From Paramagnetospirillum magneticum AMB-1 (GTDB taxonomy: Bacteria > Pseudomonadota > Alphaproteobacteria > Rhodospirillales > Magnetospirillaceae): DNA of 64,000 nt. Shown piece by piece: positions 1-9,391 of this stretch. The stretch is from contig NC_007626.1 of assembly GCF_000009985.1 (NCBI RefSeq), positions 3,031,943 to 3,095,942 of the forward strand. Reading direction: 5' to 3'. Numbering within the stretch: the stretch's first letter is position 1; every line of letters starts with the position of its first letter. The position numbers and the translations under genes were made by a program. The notes beneath the pieces were generated by a model that worked only from the letters and a program-made list of their open reading frames with translations, was not told where the DNA came from and made no database searches.

Positions 1-20
1 TCTCGACGGATAGAAGGGCC

Positions 21-1817
21 TCAGCCCTCCTTGACCTCTTTCTTCGGCTTGGGCAGGTCCACCTTGATGTGGAGTTCGCGCAGGCGCTCCATGGCGATTT
101 CGGCGGGGGCCTGCATCAGCAGGTCCTGGGCCTGCTGGTTCATGGGGAACAGGATGATCTCGCGGATGTTGGGCTGGTCGGCCAGCAGCATGACGATGCG
201 GTCGACGCCGGGGGCCGAGCCGCCGTGGGGCGGGGCGCCGAACTTGAAGGCGTTGAGCATGCCGCCGAAATGCTCCTCCACATGGGCGGCGGAATAGCCG
301 GCGATCTCGAAGGCCTTGTACATGATGTCCGGGCGGTGGTTCCGGATGGCGCCCGACGACAGTTCGACGCCGTTGCAGACGATGTCATACTGATAGGCGT
401 TGATGGTCAGCGGGTCCTGGTTGAGCAGCGCATCCATGCCGCCCTGGGGCATGGAGAACGGATTGTGGGAGAACTCCACAAGGCCCGTCTCCTCGTTGAT
501 CTCGTACATGGGGAAATCAACGGTCCAGCAGAACTTGAAGACGTCCTTTTCCAGCAGATCCAACTCGTTGCCGATCTTGGTGCGGACCAGGCCGGCGAAC
601 TTGGCCGCCGGCAGCGCCTTGTCGCAGGCGAAGAACACCGCGTCGCCGTCCTTGAGGTTGGCGGCGGCCTTGATGGCCTCGACCCGGGCGGGCTCCAGGT
701 TCTTGGCGATGGGACCCTTGGGGCCATCGGCGGCGAACTGGATGTAGCCCAGACCGCCGGCGCCGTTCTCACGCGCCCAGTCGTTGAGCTTGTCGAACCA
801 CGAGCGCGGCTGGCCCGCCGCCCCCGGGGCCGGAATGGCGCGCACCACGGCGCCCTTGTCCACCAGCTTGGCGAACAGGCCGAAGCCCGAGCCGCGGAAG
901 GGCTCGGTGACGTCGGCGATGATGATGGGGTTGCGCAGGTCGGGCTTGTCCGAGCCGTATTTCAGCATGGAATCCGCATAGGTGATGCGGGGGAACGGCG
1001 CCGGAGTGACGGCGCGGCCCTTGCCGAATTCCTTGAACACGCCTTCCAGCACCGGCTCGATGGCGGCGAAGACGTCGTCCTGGGTGACGTAGCTCATTTC
1101 GAAATCGAGCTGGTAGAACTCGCCCGGGGACCGGTCGGCGCGGCCGGCTTCGTCACGGAAGCACGGCGCGATCTGGAAGTACTTGTCGAAGCCGGCGACC
1201 ATCAGCAGCTGCTTGAACTGCTGCGGCGCCTGGGGCAGGGCGTAGAACTTGCCAGGATGGATGCGCGACGGCACCAGATAGTCGCGGGCACCCTCGGGGC
1301 TGCTGGCGGTCAGGATCGGGGTCTGGAACTCGGTGAAGCCCTGGCCGATCATGGCCTGACGCAGATAGGCGATGACGCGCGAACGCAGCATCATATTGGC
1401 GTGCACGTCCTCGCGGCGCAGGTCGAGGAAGCGGTACCGCAGGCGCATGTCCTCGGGATATTCCTGGTCGCCGGCCACCTGGATGGGCAGCACGTCGGCG
1501 ATGGACTGAATCTCCACCTCGGCCACCTGCAGCTCGATCTCGCCGGTGGGCAGGCGGGGATTGATGGTCTCGGCCGAGCGCTTGACCACCTTGCCGGTGA
1601 CGGTGATGACGCTTTCCGGCCGGGCCTTGTCCAGGGCGGCGAAGACCGGGCTGGACACGTCGATCACGCATTGGGTGATGCCGTAATGGTCGCGCAGGTC
1701 GACGAACAGCAGATTGCCGTGGTCGCGCTTGCGATGAACCCAGCCCGAGAGGCGAGCCTGGATGCCGGCATCCGCCGCCTTCAACTGACCGCAGGTATGT
1801 GACCGATAGACGTGCAT
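21..1817 (-). CDS. aspS: aspartyl-tRNA synthetase
   Basis: Charges tRNA-Asp with aspartate in the cytoplasm. The 598-residue protein has the bacterial AspRS layout: an N-terminal OB-fold anticodon domain (starting MHVYRSHTCGQL), a class II core with motif 2 FRDEAGRADR near residue 220, a GAD-type insertion, and motif 3 GVDRIVMLL near residue 537. The length is normal for the bacterial type. The reading frame stays open far upstream of this ATG, but that stretch has no AspRS similarity and overlaps other genes, so the internal ATG at 1817 is chosen. It is transcribed away from the receiver gene at 2001. Whether it also charges tRNA-Asn cannot be judged from the window. Confidence 0.97.
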   Translation of the reverse strand: MHVYRSHTCGQLKAADAGIQARLSGWVHRKRDHGNLLFVDLRDHYGITQCVIDVSSPVFAALDKARPESVITVTGKVVKRSAETINPRLPTGEIELQVAEVEIQSIADVLPIQVAGDQEYPEDMRLRYRFLDLRREDVHANMMLRSRVIAYLRQAMIGQGFTEFQTPILTASSPEGARDYLVPSRIHPGKFYALPQAPQQFKQLLMVAGFDKYFQIAPCFRDEAGRADRSPGEFYQLDFEMSYVTQDDVFAAIEPVLEGVFKEFGKGRAVTPAPFPRITYADSMLKYGSDKPDLRNPIIIADVTEPFRGSGFGLFAKLVDKGAVVRAIPAPGAAGQPRSWFDKLNDWARENGAGGLGYIQFAADGPKGPIAKNLEPARVEAIKAAANLKDGDAVFFACDKALPAAKFAGLVRTKIGNELDLLEKDVFKFCWTVDFPMYEINEETGLVEFSHNPFSMPQGGMDALLNQDPLTINAYQYDIVCNGVELSSGAIRNHRPDIMYKAFEIAGYSAAHVEEHFGGMLNAFKFGAPPHGGSAPGVDRIVMLLADQPNIREIILFPMNQQAQDLLMQAPAEIAMERLRELHIKVDLPKPKKEVKEG

Positions 1818-2000
1818 GAAACCCTCGTACGCGCGCTTGAATCCAAAGCGGGAAGAAGGCATCCCGGGCCATATTTTGTCAAGGCGGGATAACCCAATAT
1901 TTACGAGTCCGGCCACAAACTCGCTCGTGGCGGACCGGTCGGAGGGTGATCGGAATGCCGGCGGCCAGAAGGTCGTCCGCTCTTGCCAGGATGGTAAGCC

Positions 2001-2603
2001 ATGACCCACGACGCCCCAGGTGTGCGCACCCTGCTGCGCAATCTCGACTTCCGCAGCCGTGATATCGTCACCCGCACCCTTGGCGTGCTGGGATGCCGGA
2101 ATTTGCTGTGCCTTGACCACGGCCACGATGCCGAACACCACCTCAGGACGGAAATGGTCGACCTTCTGGTGGTGGACGCGGATCTCGGCATGGAGGAGGC
2201 GTGCGATCTGGTGCGGGGGATGCGCCGGCGAATCTGCGCCGACAATGCCTTTGCGGTGACGGTCATGCTCACTTCGGCCACGCAGCCGGAAGTGACGGCC
2301 CACCTGCTCGAATGCGGCGCGGACATGGTGCTGGCCAAGCCGGTCGACCCGGTGCTGGTGGCGGGCCGCATCACCGCCCTGACCCGCCTGCGCCGCGGCT
2401 TCGTGGTGGCGGGCGACTATTTCGGCCCCGACCGCCGGACCAGGGGCAAGCGCCCGGCGGCGCCATCCGTTCCGAGAATTCCGGTTCCCAACCCGCTCCG
2501 CGAAATGTCCATATCGTCCATGACCCGCGAAGAACTGCGCGAACGCATCCGGATAAGCTGGGTGGCCCTGGACGAACGCTGGGTCGATCATCGGGCGGCG
2601 TAA
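2001..2603 (+). CDS. CheY-like receiver-domain protein
   Basis: A 200-residue protein with one response-regulator receiver fold over roughly residues 5-130. The probable phosphoacceptor is D59 in LLVVDADLG, with the conserved Lys in LAKPVDP near residue 114. The usual N-terminal acidic pair is not obvious. The C-terminal 70 residues are basic and carry no recognisable DNA-binding or enzymatic output domain, so it may act through protein contacts, as single-domain regulators do. No kinase gene is adjacent. It lies 183 bp from the divergent aspS start and is followed 37 bp later by rnd. Partner and role are unknown. Confidence 0.8.
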   Translation: MTHDAPGVRTLLRNLDFRSRDIVTRTLGVLGCRNLLCLDHGHDAEHHLRTEMVDLLVVDADLGMEEACDLVRGMRRRICADNAFAVTVMLTSATQPEVTAHLLECGADMVLAKPVDPVLVAGRITALTRLRRGFVVAGDYFGPDRRTRGKRPAAPSVPRIPVPNPLREMSISSMTREELRERIRISWVALDERWVDHRAA

Positions 2604-2640
2604 GGCACCCGCTTGCCGGAACGGCCGCCAGGGTGTATCT

Positions 2641-3843
2641 GTGGCAGCCATGCCGATGATCTCCGATACCGAGTCGCTTGCGGCTTTTTGCCGCCGACTG
2701 AAATCCGCCCCGTTCGTCACCGTCGACACCGAGTTCATGCGGGAGAAGACGTACTGGCCTCAGCTTTGCCTGGTCCAGGTGGCCGGGCCCGACGAGGCGC
2801 GCGCCATTGATCCGCTGGCGCCGGACATGGACCTGGCGCCGCTGTTCGAGCTGATGGCCGACACCAATGTCTTGAAGGTGTTCCATGCCGCCCGCCAGGA
2901 CGTGGAAATCTTCCTGCATCTGGCCGATGCCATCCCGACGCCCATCTTCGACACCCAGATCGCCGCCATGGTCTGCGGCTTTGGTGATTCGGTGGGCTAT
3001 GAGACCCTGGCCTCGCAACTGGCCAAAGCCCGCATCGACAAGTCCATGCGCTTCACCGACTGGTCCATCCGGCCGCTGTCGGAAAAGCAGATCCAGTACG
3101 CCCTGGCCGACGTCACCCATCTGCGCGTCGCCTACGAGAAGCTGGTGCGCAAGGTGGAGAAGAACGGCCGCATCGAGTGGCTGTCCGAGGAAATGGCCCT
3201 GCTGACCGAGCCCGGCACCTACCGGGTCGATCCCGAGAACGCCTGGCGCCGGCTCAAGCCCCGCTCCACCTCGGGCCGCTTCCTGGCGGTGCTCAAGGAA
3301 CTGGCCGCCTGGCGTGAGCGCGAGGCGCAGGAGCGCGACCTGCCGCGCCAGCGCATCCTCAGGGACGAGACCCTGACCGAGATCGCCGCCCACCATCCCA
3401 CCGACACCCACGAACTGGGCCGCACCCGCGGCATCGGCAAGGGGCTGGTGGAAGGCAAGATGGGCTTGGCCATCCTGGAAGCCGTCAAGCGCGGCATGGC
3501 CATGCCCGAGGCCGATTGCCCCAAGCCCAGCGACCGGGTCGACGTGCCCAAGGGCCTGGGCCCGGTGGTCGAGCTGCTCAAGGTGCTGCTCAAGATGAAG
3601 TGCGACGAGCACGGCGTGGCGGGCAAGCTGATCGCCAACTCCGCCGACATCGACGCCATCGCCGCCGATGACGATGCCGATGTGCCGGCCCTGCACGGCT
3701 GGCGCCGCGACCTGTTCGGCGCCGACGCCCTGAAGTTGAAGCATGGCCGTCTGGGCCTGGGCTTTTGCACCGACGGCAAGCGTCTGCGCACCGTGCCCAT
3801 CGAACCGGTGGAAGCCTGCCCCGAACCGGCCGTGGCCGACTGA
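2641..3843 (+). CDS. rnd: ribonuclease D
   Basis: 3'-to-5' exoribonuclease that trims stable RNAs such as tRNA precursors. The DEDD exonuclease motifs are visible: VDTEFMRE near residue 27 (ExoI), HAARQDVE near 82 (ExoII) and YALADVTHL near 155 (ExoIII). A C-terminal HRDC-type helical region follows. The length of 400 residues is typical. GTG at 2641 is chosen because AGGGTG lies about 6 bases upstream; ATG at 2650 would remove only three residues. The next gene starts 1 base after the stop, which suggests cotranscription. Confidence 0.95.
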   Translation: MAAMPMISDTESLAAFCRRLKSAPFVTVDTEFMREKTYWPQLCLVQVAGPDEARAIDPLAPDMDLAPLFELMADTNVLKVFHAARQDVEIFLHLADAIPTPIFDTQIAAMVCGFGDSVGYETLASQLAKARIDKSMRFTDWSIRPLSEKQIQYALADVTHLRVAYEKLVRKVEKNGRIEWLSEEMALLTEPGTYRVDPENAWRRLKPRSTSGRFLAVLKELAAWREREAQERDLPRQRILRDETLTEIAAHHPTDTHELGRTRGIGKGLVEGKMGLAILEAVKRGMAMPEADCPKPSDRVDVPKGLGPVVELLKVLLKMKCDEHGVAGKLIANSADIDAIAADDDADVPALHGWRRDLFGADALKLKHGRLGLGFCTDGKRLRTVPIEPVEACPEPAVAD

Positions 3844-3844
3844 C

Positions 3845-4474
3845 TTGGCCGGGCTGGGCTATTCCGACGTCCGGCGGCAAGCCGCCGCCGCCGCCAGCCA
3901 AGCCCTGGCCCAGGGGAAAAGCCCGGCGGACTCCGCCCGGGCCGCCATCGCCGCTGCCGATGCCTTTTTCGATCGCGTCCGTCAGGCGCTGAAGCTGGAC
4001 GAGCAACTGGCCCGGCAGGCCTGCGCCGCCGGCTGTTCCTGGTGCTGCCACCAGATCGTCGCCATCACCGCCGCCGAGCTTGATCTGGTGGCCCAAGCCA
4101 TCGCCGCCAAGCCGCCCGAGGCCCAAGCCGCCATCACCGCCCGCGCCCGCGACGCGGCGGCCAAGGGCACCGGCCTCGACCAGCGGCAATGGTGGGCGGC
4201 CCGCATCCGCTGCCCCCTGCTGGAAGACGACGGATTGTGCGGCATCCATGCCGCCCGCCCCCTGCCCTGCCGGGCCCACAATTCCGCCGATGCCGGGGCC
4301 TGCCGCCGCTCCTTCGAGGGCGAGGCGGTGCGCACCCCGGTCCTGGCCGCCCAGCAAGGCGTTTGGGCTCATGCCCAGATGGGGCTGGCCGAAGCCCTGC
4401 AAGGGTCGGGACACTCCGCCGAGGCGGTGAATCTGGCCCTGGCGGTGGATGGGCTGCTTAGCAAAGCCCCCTGA
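3845..4474 (+). CDS. YkgJ-type cysteine-cluster protein
   Basis: A roughly 209-residue protein of the YkgJ/CxxCxxCC family, thought to bind Zn or an Fe-S cluster. Cysteines are arranged as CAAGCSWCCH near residue 60, then CPLL, CGIHAARPLPCR and a last C in GACRRS, which matches the family pattern. The N-terminal third is Ala-rich and helical. No ATG lies between the rnd stop and the conserved part, so TTG at 3845 (LAGLGYSDV) is the likely start; the frame also extends upstream inside rnd. Probably translated together with rnd. Function is not established. Confidence 0.72.
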   Translation: MAGLGYSDVRRQAAAAASQALAQGKSPADSARAAIAAADAFFDRVRQALKLDEQLARQACAAGCSWCCHQIVAITAAELDLVAQAIAAKPPEAQAAITARARDAAAKGTGLDQRQWWAARIRCPLLEDDGLCGIHAARPLPCRAHNSADAGACRRSFEGEAVRTPVLAAQQGVWAHAQMGLAEALQGSGHSAEAVNLALAVDGLLSKAP

Positions 4475-4496
4475 GGTCATCCCGATAGACCTCAGG
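4470..4496 (+). terminator. stem-loop at the end of the ykgJ-like gene
   Basis: Perfect 9-bp inverted repeat CCTGAGGTC/GACCTCAGG with a 9-base loop, spanning the TGA stop. There is no T-tract, so this may be an RNA 3'-end stabiliser or a Rho-assisted stop rather than a classical intrinsic terminator. Confidence 0.5.
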
Positions 4497-4502
4497 CAGG
4501 CT

Positions 4503-4617
4503 GCCGCCCGCACCCGCCCGGGGCCATGCCCCGGTCCCCCTTTGAATTTATTGATGAATAAAAGAGAGGTTTGGAGGCATCGCCTCCAAGCAGGGTCGGG
4601 GCGGCAGCCCCGCTTAG
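4503..4617 (+). repeat. multi-hairpin intergenic repeat element, copy A
   Basis: Gene-free spacer holding, in order: hairpin CCGGGGC/GCCCCGG (4518-4534), an AT-rich core around AATTTATTGATGAATAAAA (4546-4563), hairpin TTGGAGGC/GCCTCCAA (4571-4589), then GGGTC and hairpin CGGGGC/GCCCCG (4597-4612). The same order of hairpins and core, with matching sequence, occurs inverted at 11583-11757. This suggests a dispersed intergenic repeat family rather than a simple terminator. Confidence 0.6.
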
Positions 4618-4639
4618 CTCGGATTAAGGGCGCGAGACC

Positions 4640-5095
4640 CTAGGGAACAACCCGCTTCGCCTGATGCACCATGGTGTCCAGCGCCGAGAGAAAGCGCGAA
4701 CGGTCGGCCTTGGCGAAGGGCGGCGGACCGCCGGTCATGGTGCCAATTTCGCGGAGCGTGTTCATCAGGTCCCGGGTGGCCAGGGCGTCGCCGATGGAAT
4801 TCTCGGTCATGGGCTTGCCGTTGGGGCGCAGGACCAGGGCTCGCTTGATCAGGCAGCGCGAGCCCAGTGGGATATCGTTGGTGATGCAGATGTCACCGGG
4901 CTCGATCAGTTCGGCGATGCGGTCGTCGGCGGCGTCGGGACCTTCAGGCACCACGATCATGGTGATCATGGGGTCCTGGGGCAGCCGCAGCCAGGCATTC
5001 CCCACCACGGTGACGGCCAGACCATAGCGCCCAGCCACCTTGAACACCTCGTCCTTCACCGGACAGGCGTCGCCGTCGATATAAATTTTGGTCAC
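4640..5095 (-). CDS. YaiI/YqxD family (DUF188) protein
   Basis: A 151-residue protein of the UPF0178/YaiI family, a PIN-like fold of unknown activity. It begins MTKIYIDGDACPVKDEV and has the conserved ITNDIPLGSRCL segment in the middle and GGPPPFAKADRSRF near the C terminus, both hallmarks of the family. The GTG start at 5095 overlaps the ppx stop by 3 bases (GTGA), indicating translational coupling. It is the last gene of the ppk-ppx operon. A link to polyphosphate metabolism is only suggested by position. Confidence 0.88.
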   Translation of the reverse strand: MTKIYIDGDACPVKDEVFKVAGRYGLAVTVVGNAWLRLPQDPMITMIVVPEGPDAADDRIAELIEPGDICITNDIPLGSRCLIKRALVLRPNGKPMTENSIGDALATRDLMNTLREIGTMTGGPPPFAKADRSRFLSALDTMVHQAKRVVP

Positions 5096-6576
5096 TTCAC
5101 CCGCCGGAAGGTCAGGGCCTCGCATTCCAGGGCCTTGGCGAGGCGGTCGAAGGAACGGTCGCCCTCCAGGGTAAAGGCCGGATTGTCGGCGGGCACTTCG
5201 AGGATCAGGTATTTGTCCTCGACGAACAGCCGGGTCTGGCGCAGCAGGTTGGGAGCGCCGCCCGACAAGGTATGGGCTAGGCGCAACGCCAGCCCCACCG
5301 TGCGGGCGCGGCGGAAGGCGCCTTCGTCCAGCAACTGGATGAAGCGGGCCACCTCGGGCGAGTCCTCGTTGCCCTGGTAGCGGCAGAACACCGCGAAGGC
5401 GATGGCGGCGCGATGACGATGGCCGACGCCCATGAAGGGCAGGCGCAGGATGCGCAGGAAGGCCTGCTCGGCGCGGTAATCGGGATGCTCGTTCCAGAAG
5501 ATGTCCGACACCAGACAGGCGGCGTGGCGCAACTGGCTTTCCCGCGTGGTCTCCGATGGGAACAGCGGCGCCATCCAGGCCAGCAATTCGTCGCCGTGCT
5601 CGGGAAAGCGCGAGTTCAGCAGCGCCATGTGGCGGCACACCGACAGCAGCGGGTCCTCGTGCTTCAGCTTTTCCGGCAGGCGCTTGAGGAACTGACCCTC
5701 CCGCATGCCGTAGATGGAAAACACCAGCCGGGACGGTCCGATGGCGCGGATGGTGCGTGCCAGGATCAGCGCCGCCATGGGCAGGCCGCTGGTGCGCTTC
5801 TTGGAGATGCCGGGAATCTTCTCCAGCGACTTGCGGCTTTGGGTCGAGACCAGTTCCAGGATGGCCAGGGCCTCGCGGGCATCCAGCGAGAAATTGTCCA
5901 GCACGGTCAGCGGATGCTGGGTCTGGGCGATGCAGATCCGCGCGATGGAGCGCCAGGCGCCGCCGACCGCATAGAGATTGCGCCCCCGGCCCTCGGCCAG
6001 CCAGGCAATCCCCTTCAGATGGCCGTCGACAATCTCGGCGGCCCGCGCCTTGTCGTCGCCCGAAGCCTCGGTGAGGCGCAGCAGCCCCAGGGGCATGGTG
6101 ACATGCAGGCCGAAATTCTGGTCCTGAACGGTCACCAGTTCCAGCGAGCCGCCGCCTAAGTCGGCGACGATGCCGTTGGCGTCGGGGGTGCCGCACAGCA
6201 CGCCCATGGCGGCCATCTTGGCTTCCTGCCCGCCGGACAGCACCTTGACCTGAACGGCGAAGCGCCGCTCCACCTCATGCACGAAATCCTCGCCGTCGGC
6301 GGCATCGCGCACCGCCGCCGTGGCCAGCACGTCCAGGCGCTCCACCTCCATGGCGCGGCACAGGCTGATGAAGCGGCCCACCGCCACCAGGGCGGCCTCC
6401 ACGCCTTCGGGGCTGAGGCGGCCGGAGCTGCCCACGCCCTGGCCCAGGCCGCACACCGCCTTCTCGTTGAACAGCGGAACGGGCACGCGCTGCGCCAGAT
6501 CGTAGACGCACAGGCGAATGGAGTTGGAGCCGATATCGACGATGCCGATGGGCTCCTGGCGCAGCTTGATCTTCAT
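5092..6576 (-). CDS. ppx: exopolyphosphatase (Ppx/GppA family)
   Basis: Releases phosphate from the ends of polyphosphate; family members may also hydrolyse pppGpp. The 494-residue protein has the ASKHA-fold phosphate loops GIVDIGSNSIRL at residues 11-22 and ADLGGGSLEL near 143, then a C-terminal HD-like helical region. The start at 6576 lies 6 bases after the ppk stop, and the end overlaps the DUF188 gene, so the three form one operon. Pairing of polyphosphate kinase with exopolyphosphatase is a common arrangement. Ppx and GppA activities cannot be told apart from sequence alone. Confidence 0.94.
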   Translation of the reverse strand: MKIKLRQEPIGIVDIGSNSIRLCVYDLAQRVPVPLFNEKAVCGLGQGVGSSGRLSPEGVEAALVAVGRFISLCRAMEVERLDVLATAAVRDAADGEDFVHEVERRFAVQVKVLSGGQEAKMAAMGVLCGTPDANGIVADLGGGSLELVTVQDQNFGLHVTMPLGLLRLTEASGDDKARAAEIVDGHLKGIAWLAEGRGRNLYAVGGAWRSIARICIAQTQHPLTVLDNFSLDAREALAILELVSTQSRKSLEKIPGISKKRTSGLPMAALILARTIRAIGPSRLVFSIYGMREGQFLKRLPEKLKHEDPLLSVCRHMALLNSRFPEHGDELLAWMAPLFPSETTRESQLRHAACLVSDIFWNEHPDYRAEQAFLRILRLPFMGVGHRHRAAIAFAVFCRYQGNEDSPEVARFIQLLDEGAFRRARTVGLALRLAHTLSGGAPNLLRQTRLFVEDKYLILEVPADNPAFTLEGDRSFDRLAKALECEALTFRRVK

Positions 6577-6582
6577 GGGGCG

Positions 6583-8721
6583 TCAGGCAAGTTGCAGATT
6601 CTTGGATTTGCGTCCGCGTTCCCCCGCGCTTCCTCGTCCCGACAGCGACGGGTTGGTCATGAAATAGGTGTGGGCGTTGAACGCCCCCTCCTCGGCCTGG
6701 AAGCGCTCGTACACCCCGTCGGGGCGCAGAATCCAGGTCTGGGCCTGATCCTTGAGGTTAGCCACCATGATCTGGTCGAGAATCTGGCGGTGCACGGTGG
6801 GATTCTCGATGGGCACGAAGGATTCCACGCGCCAGTCCATGTTGCGCGGCATCCAGTCGGCCGAGGAAATGAAGATCTTGGCATGGCGCGATGGCATGCG
6901 ATGGCCGTTGCCGAAGCAGATCACGCGGGAATGCTCGAGGAAGCGGCCGACGATGCTCTTGACCCGGATATTGTCCGACAGGCCGGGCACGCCGGGGCGC
7001 AGGCAGCAGATGCCGCGGATCACCAGATCCACCTTCACCCCCGCCTGGGAGGCGCGATACAGGGCGTCGATCAATTGCGGGCAGACCAGGGAGTTCATCT
7101 TGGCCCAGATGGCGCCGGGCTTGCCGTCCTTCACATTGGCGATCTCGTCCTCGATCAGCGAGAGCACCTTCTTGCGCAGGTAGATGGGGGCGATGGCCAG
7201 GCTTTCCATGCCGTCGGGCTTGGCATAGCCGGTCATGAAGTTGAAGGTCTTGGCCGCGTCGCGGCACAGGGCCGGATCACAGGTGAAGAACGACAGGTCG
7301 GTATAGACCTTGGCGGTGATCGGGTGGTAGTTGCCGGTGCCGAAATGGACGTAGGACACCAGGGTGCCGCCCTCGCGGCGCACCACCAGGGAGATCTTGG
7401 CGTGGGTCTTCAGCTCCAGGAAGCCGAACACCACCTGGGCGCCGGCCCGTTCCAGGTCGCGGGCCCAGCGGATGTTGGCCTCCTCGTCGAAGCGGGCCTT
7501 CAACTCCACCATCGCGGTGACCGACTTGCCCGCCTCGGCCGCCTCGACCAGGGCCTTGACGATGGGGGAATCGGCGCTGGTGCGGTACAGCGTCTGCTTG
7601 ATGGCCACCACCGCCGGATCGGCCGCCGCCTGACGGATGAACTGCACCACCACGTCGAAGCTCTCGAACGGGTGATGGACCACGATGTCCTTCTTGCGGA
7701 TGGCGGCAAAGCAATCGCCGCCGAAATCGCGGATGCGTTCGGGGAACCGCGCGTGGTAGGGCGGGAACAGCAAGTCGGGACGCTCGTCGACGATCAGCCG
7801 CTTGGTGTCGACCAGCCCCAGCAGGCCGTCCATCTCGAACACGTCCTCGATATCGGCGTGCATCTCGGCGATGGCCAGATCCTTGAGGTCGGCGGGGATG
7901 CCGGCGCTGAAGGTCAGGCGGATGACATGGCCGCGGCGACGGCGCTTCAGCGCCGATTCGAACACGCGGACCAGATCCTCGGCCTCTTCGTCGATATCCA
8001 TCTCGGTATCGCGGATCACCCGGAAATGGCCGAAGGATTCCATGCGGAATCCGGGGAAGAGCTGGTCGAGGAACAGCAGTACGAACTCTTCCAGCGGCAG
8101 GAAGCGGATGCCGTCGCCGGGCAGGCGGGTAAAGCGCTCGATCTGGCCGGGCAGCGGCAGCAGGGCGCGCAGCACCTCGCCGTCGTCGAGCTTGTTCAGA
8201 TGCAGCACCAGGGCCGAAGAGCCGTTGGGCAGGAAGGGAAACGGATGGGCCGGGTCGATGGCCAGTGGCGTCAGCACCGGGAAGACATGCTCCATGAAGC
8301 GGCCTTCCAGCCATTTCATGTCGGCCTTAGACAGTTCCGAACGGTCGATGACGGCGATTCCCGCCCCGCGCAATTCGACCTTCAACTCGCGCCAGCACTT
8401 CTTCTGGGCCTCCAGCAGCCGAGCCGCCTCGGAATTGATGGCCGCCAGCTGCTGCGCCGGGGTCAGGCCGTCCTGGCTGGTGGTCATGACGCCCGCATCC
8501 ACCTGGCCCTTCAGGCCGGCGACGCGCACCATGTAGAACTCGTCCAGGTTGGCCGCCGAGATGGACAGGAAGCGCAGCCGCTCCAGCAGCGGGTGATGCG
8601 GGTTGAAAGCCTCCTCGATCACCCGGCCGTTAAAGGCCAGCCATGACAATTCCCGGTTGATGAAACGATCCTTCGACTCAATGTCGATGGCAGGGATGTC
8701 AACGGCCTGCGAGTGGGTCAC
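6583..8721 (-). CDS. ppk: polyphosphate kinase 1
   Basis: Reversibly polymerises the ATP gamma-phosphate into polyphosphate. The 712-residue PPK1 shows the N-terminal KDRFINRELSWLAFN motif and the two phospholipase-D-like catalytic domains. The phosphorylated histidine is most likely H440 in LKTHAKISLV, with HFGTGNYHP shortly after. GTG at 8721 is chosen because GGAG lies 8 bases upstream and the family's N terminus starts just downstream; a longer frame continues upstream without similarity. First gene of the ppk-ppx-DUF188 operon. The 67-bp spacer to the divergent phosphatase gene contains a TATATA-like stretch near 8764 that may belong to either promoter. Confidence 0.97.
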   Translation of the reverse strand: MTHSQAVDIPAIDIESKDRFINRELSWLAFNGRVIEEAFNPHHPLLERLRFLSISAANLDEFYMVRVAGLKGQVDAGVMTTSQDGLTPAQQLAAINSEAARLLEAQKKCWRELKVELRGAGIAVIDRSELSKADMKWLEGRFMEHVFPVLTPLAIDPAHPFPFLPNGSSALVLHLNKLDDGEVLRALLPLPGQIERFTRLPGDGIRFLPLEEFVLLFLDQLFPGFRMESFGHFRVIRDTEMDIDEEAEDLVRVFESALKRRRRGHVIRLTFSAGIPADLKDLAIAEMHADIEDVFEMDGLLGLVDTKRLIVDERPDLLFPPYHARFPERIRDFGGDCFAAIRKKDIVVHHPFESFDVVVQFIRQAAADPAVVAIKQTLYRTSADSPIVKALVEAAEAGKSVTAMVELKARFDEEANIRWARDLERAGAQVVFGFLELKTHAKISLVVRREGGTLVSYVHFGTGNYHPITAKVYTDLSFFTCDPALCRDAAKTFNFMTGYAKPDGMESLAIAPIYLRKKVLSLIEDEIANVKDGKPGAIWAKMNSLVCPQLIDALYRASQAGVKVDLVIRGICCLRPGVPGLSDNIRVKSIVGRFLEHSRVICFGNGHRMPSRHAKIFISSADWMPRNMDWRVESFVPIENPTVHRQILDQIMVANLKDQAQTWILRPDGVYERFQAEEGAFNAHTYFMTNPSLSGRGSAGERGRKSKNLQLA

Positions 8722-8788
8722 GGCATATCTCCAGTGGATGGGCGTAGTGCGCCCCCGTTCATTTATATATCCTGTTGGCAGCCCTGTC

Positions 8789-9355
8789 ATGACCGAGGCG
8801 GTTACCGAAATGAGAAAACTGTTCCTGCTGCGCCATGCCAAGTCCAGCTGGGATGATCCGGCGGCCGAGGATTTCGACCGGCCGCTCAACGGGCGCGGCC
8901 GCAAGGATGCCAAGCGCATGGGGCGTTACATGGCGGAACAGGGCTTGCGGCCCGGCATGGCGCTGGTGTCCGGGGCGGCACGCACCCGCGCCACCTGGGA
9001 GATGATCGAGCCCCACCTTGAAGGCGTTCCGGTAGCCATCGAGGCGGAATTGTACGAAGCCGGCAAGGCGCGGCTGCTGACCCGCCTGCGCCAGTTGGAC
9101 GAGCACATGGAGTCGGTGCTGCTGATCGGCCACAATCCCGGTATCGGCCGTCTGGCCGAGGTGCTGGCCGACCATCACGGCGACCCCGCCTTGCTGGCCG
9201 CCCTGGGGGAGAAGTTCCCCACCGGCGCCCTGGCGGTGATTGACCTGGACATCGCCCATTGGGGCGAACTGGAAGCCGGACGCGGCCGCCTGGCCGCCTT
9301 CATCCGCCCCAGGGACTTCGAGACGCCTTCACCCGCCGGGGATTCGGCACTATAA
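8789..9355 (+). CDS. sixA: SixA-type histidine phosphatase
   Basis: About 188 residues of the histidine-phosphatase (phosphoglycerate mutase) superfamily. The first catalytic histidine is H16 in LLRHAKSSW, where RHA replaces the usual RHG as in SixA proteins; the second is in LIGHNPGIG. SixA enzymes dephosphorylate phosphohistidine on phosphotransfer proteins, but the substrate here is unknown. ATG at 8789 is used; ATG at 8810 (MRKLFLL) is an equally plausible start and has GAGG about 12 bases upstream. Divergent from ppk, so the two may share regulation. Confidence 0.85.
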   Translation: MTEAVTEMRKLFLLRHAKSSWDDPAAEDFDRPLNGRGRKDAKRMGRYMAEQGLRPGMALVSGAARTRATWEMIEPHLEGVPVAIEAELYEAGKARLLTRLRQLDEHMESVLLIGHNPGIGRLAEVLADHHGDPALLAALGEKFPTGALAVIDLDIAHWGELEAGRGRLAAFIRPRDFETPSPAGDSAL

Positions 9356-9391
9356 ACACCCCGCATTTCCCCGACAGCAGGGCCGCCTTCC

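Noticed and set aside
69..1802. 577-codon open frame antisense to aspS
   Set aside because: High-GC shadow frame; aspS on the minus strand is full length with all motifs, and the antisense translation resembles no protein.
1818..2738. N-terminal extension of AspRS by about 300 residues
   Set aside because: The extension overlaps the receiver and rnd genes on the other strand and has no AspRS similarity; the ATG at 1817 gives the normal protein.
6277..8646. 789-codon open frame antisense to ppk and ppx
   Set aside because: It spans two well-identified genes on the other strand and is His/Gly/Gln-rich, as expected for a shadow of high-GC coding sequence.
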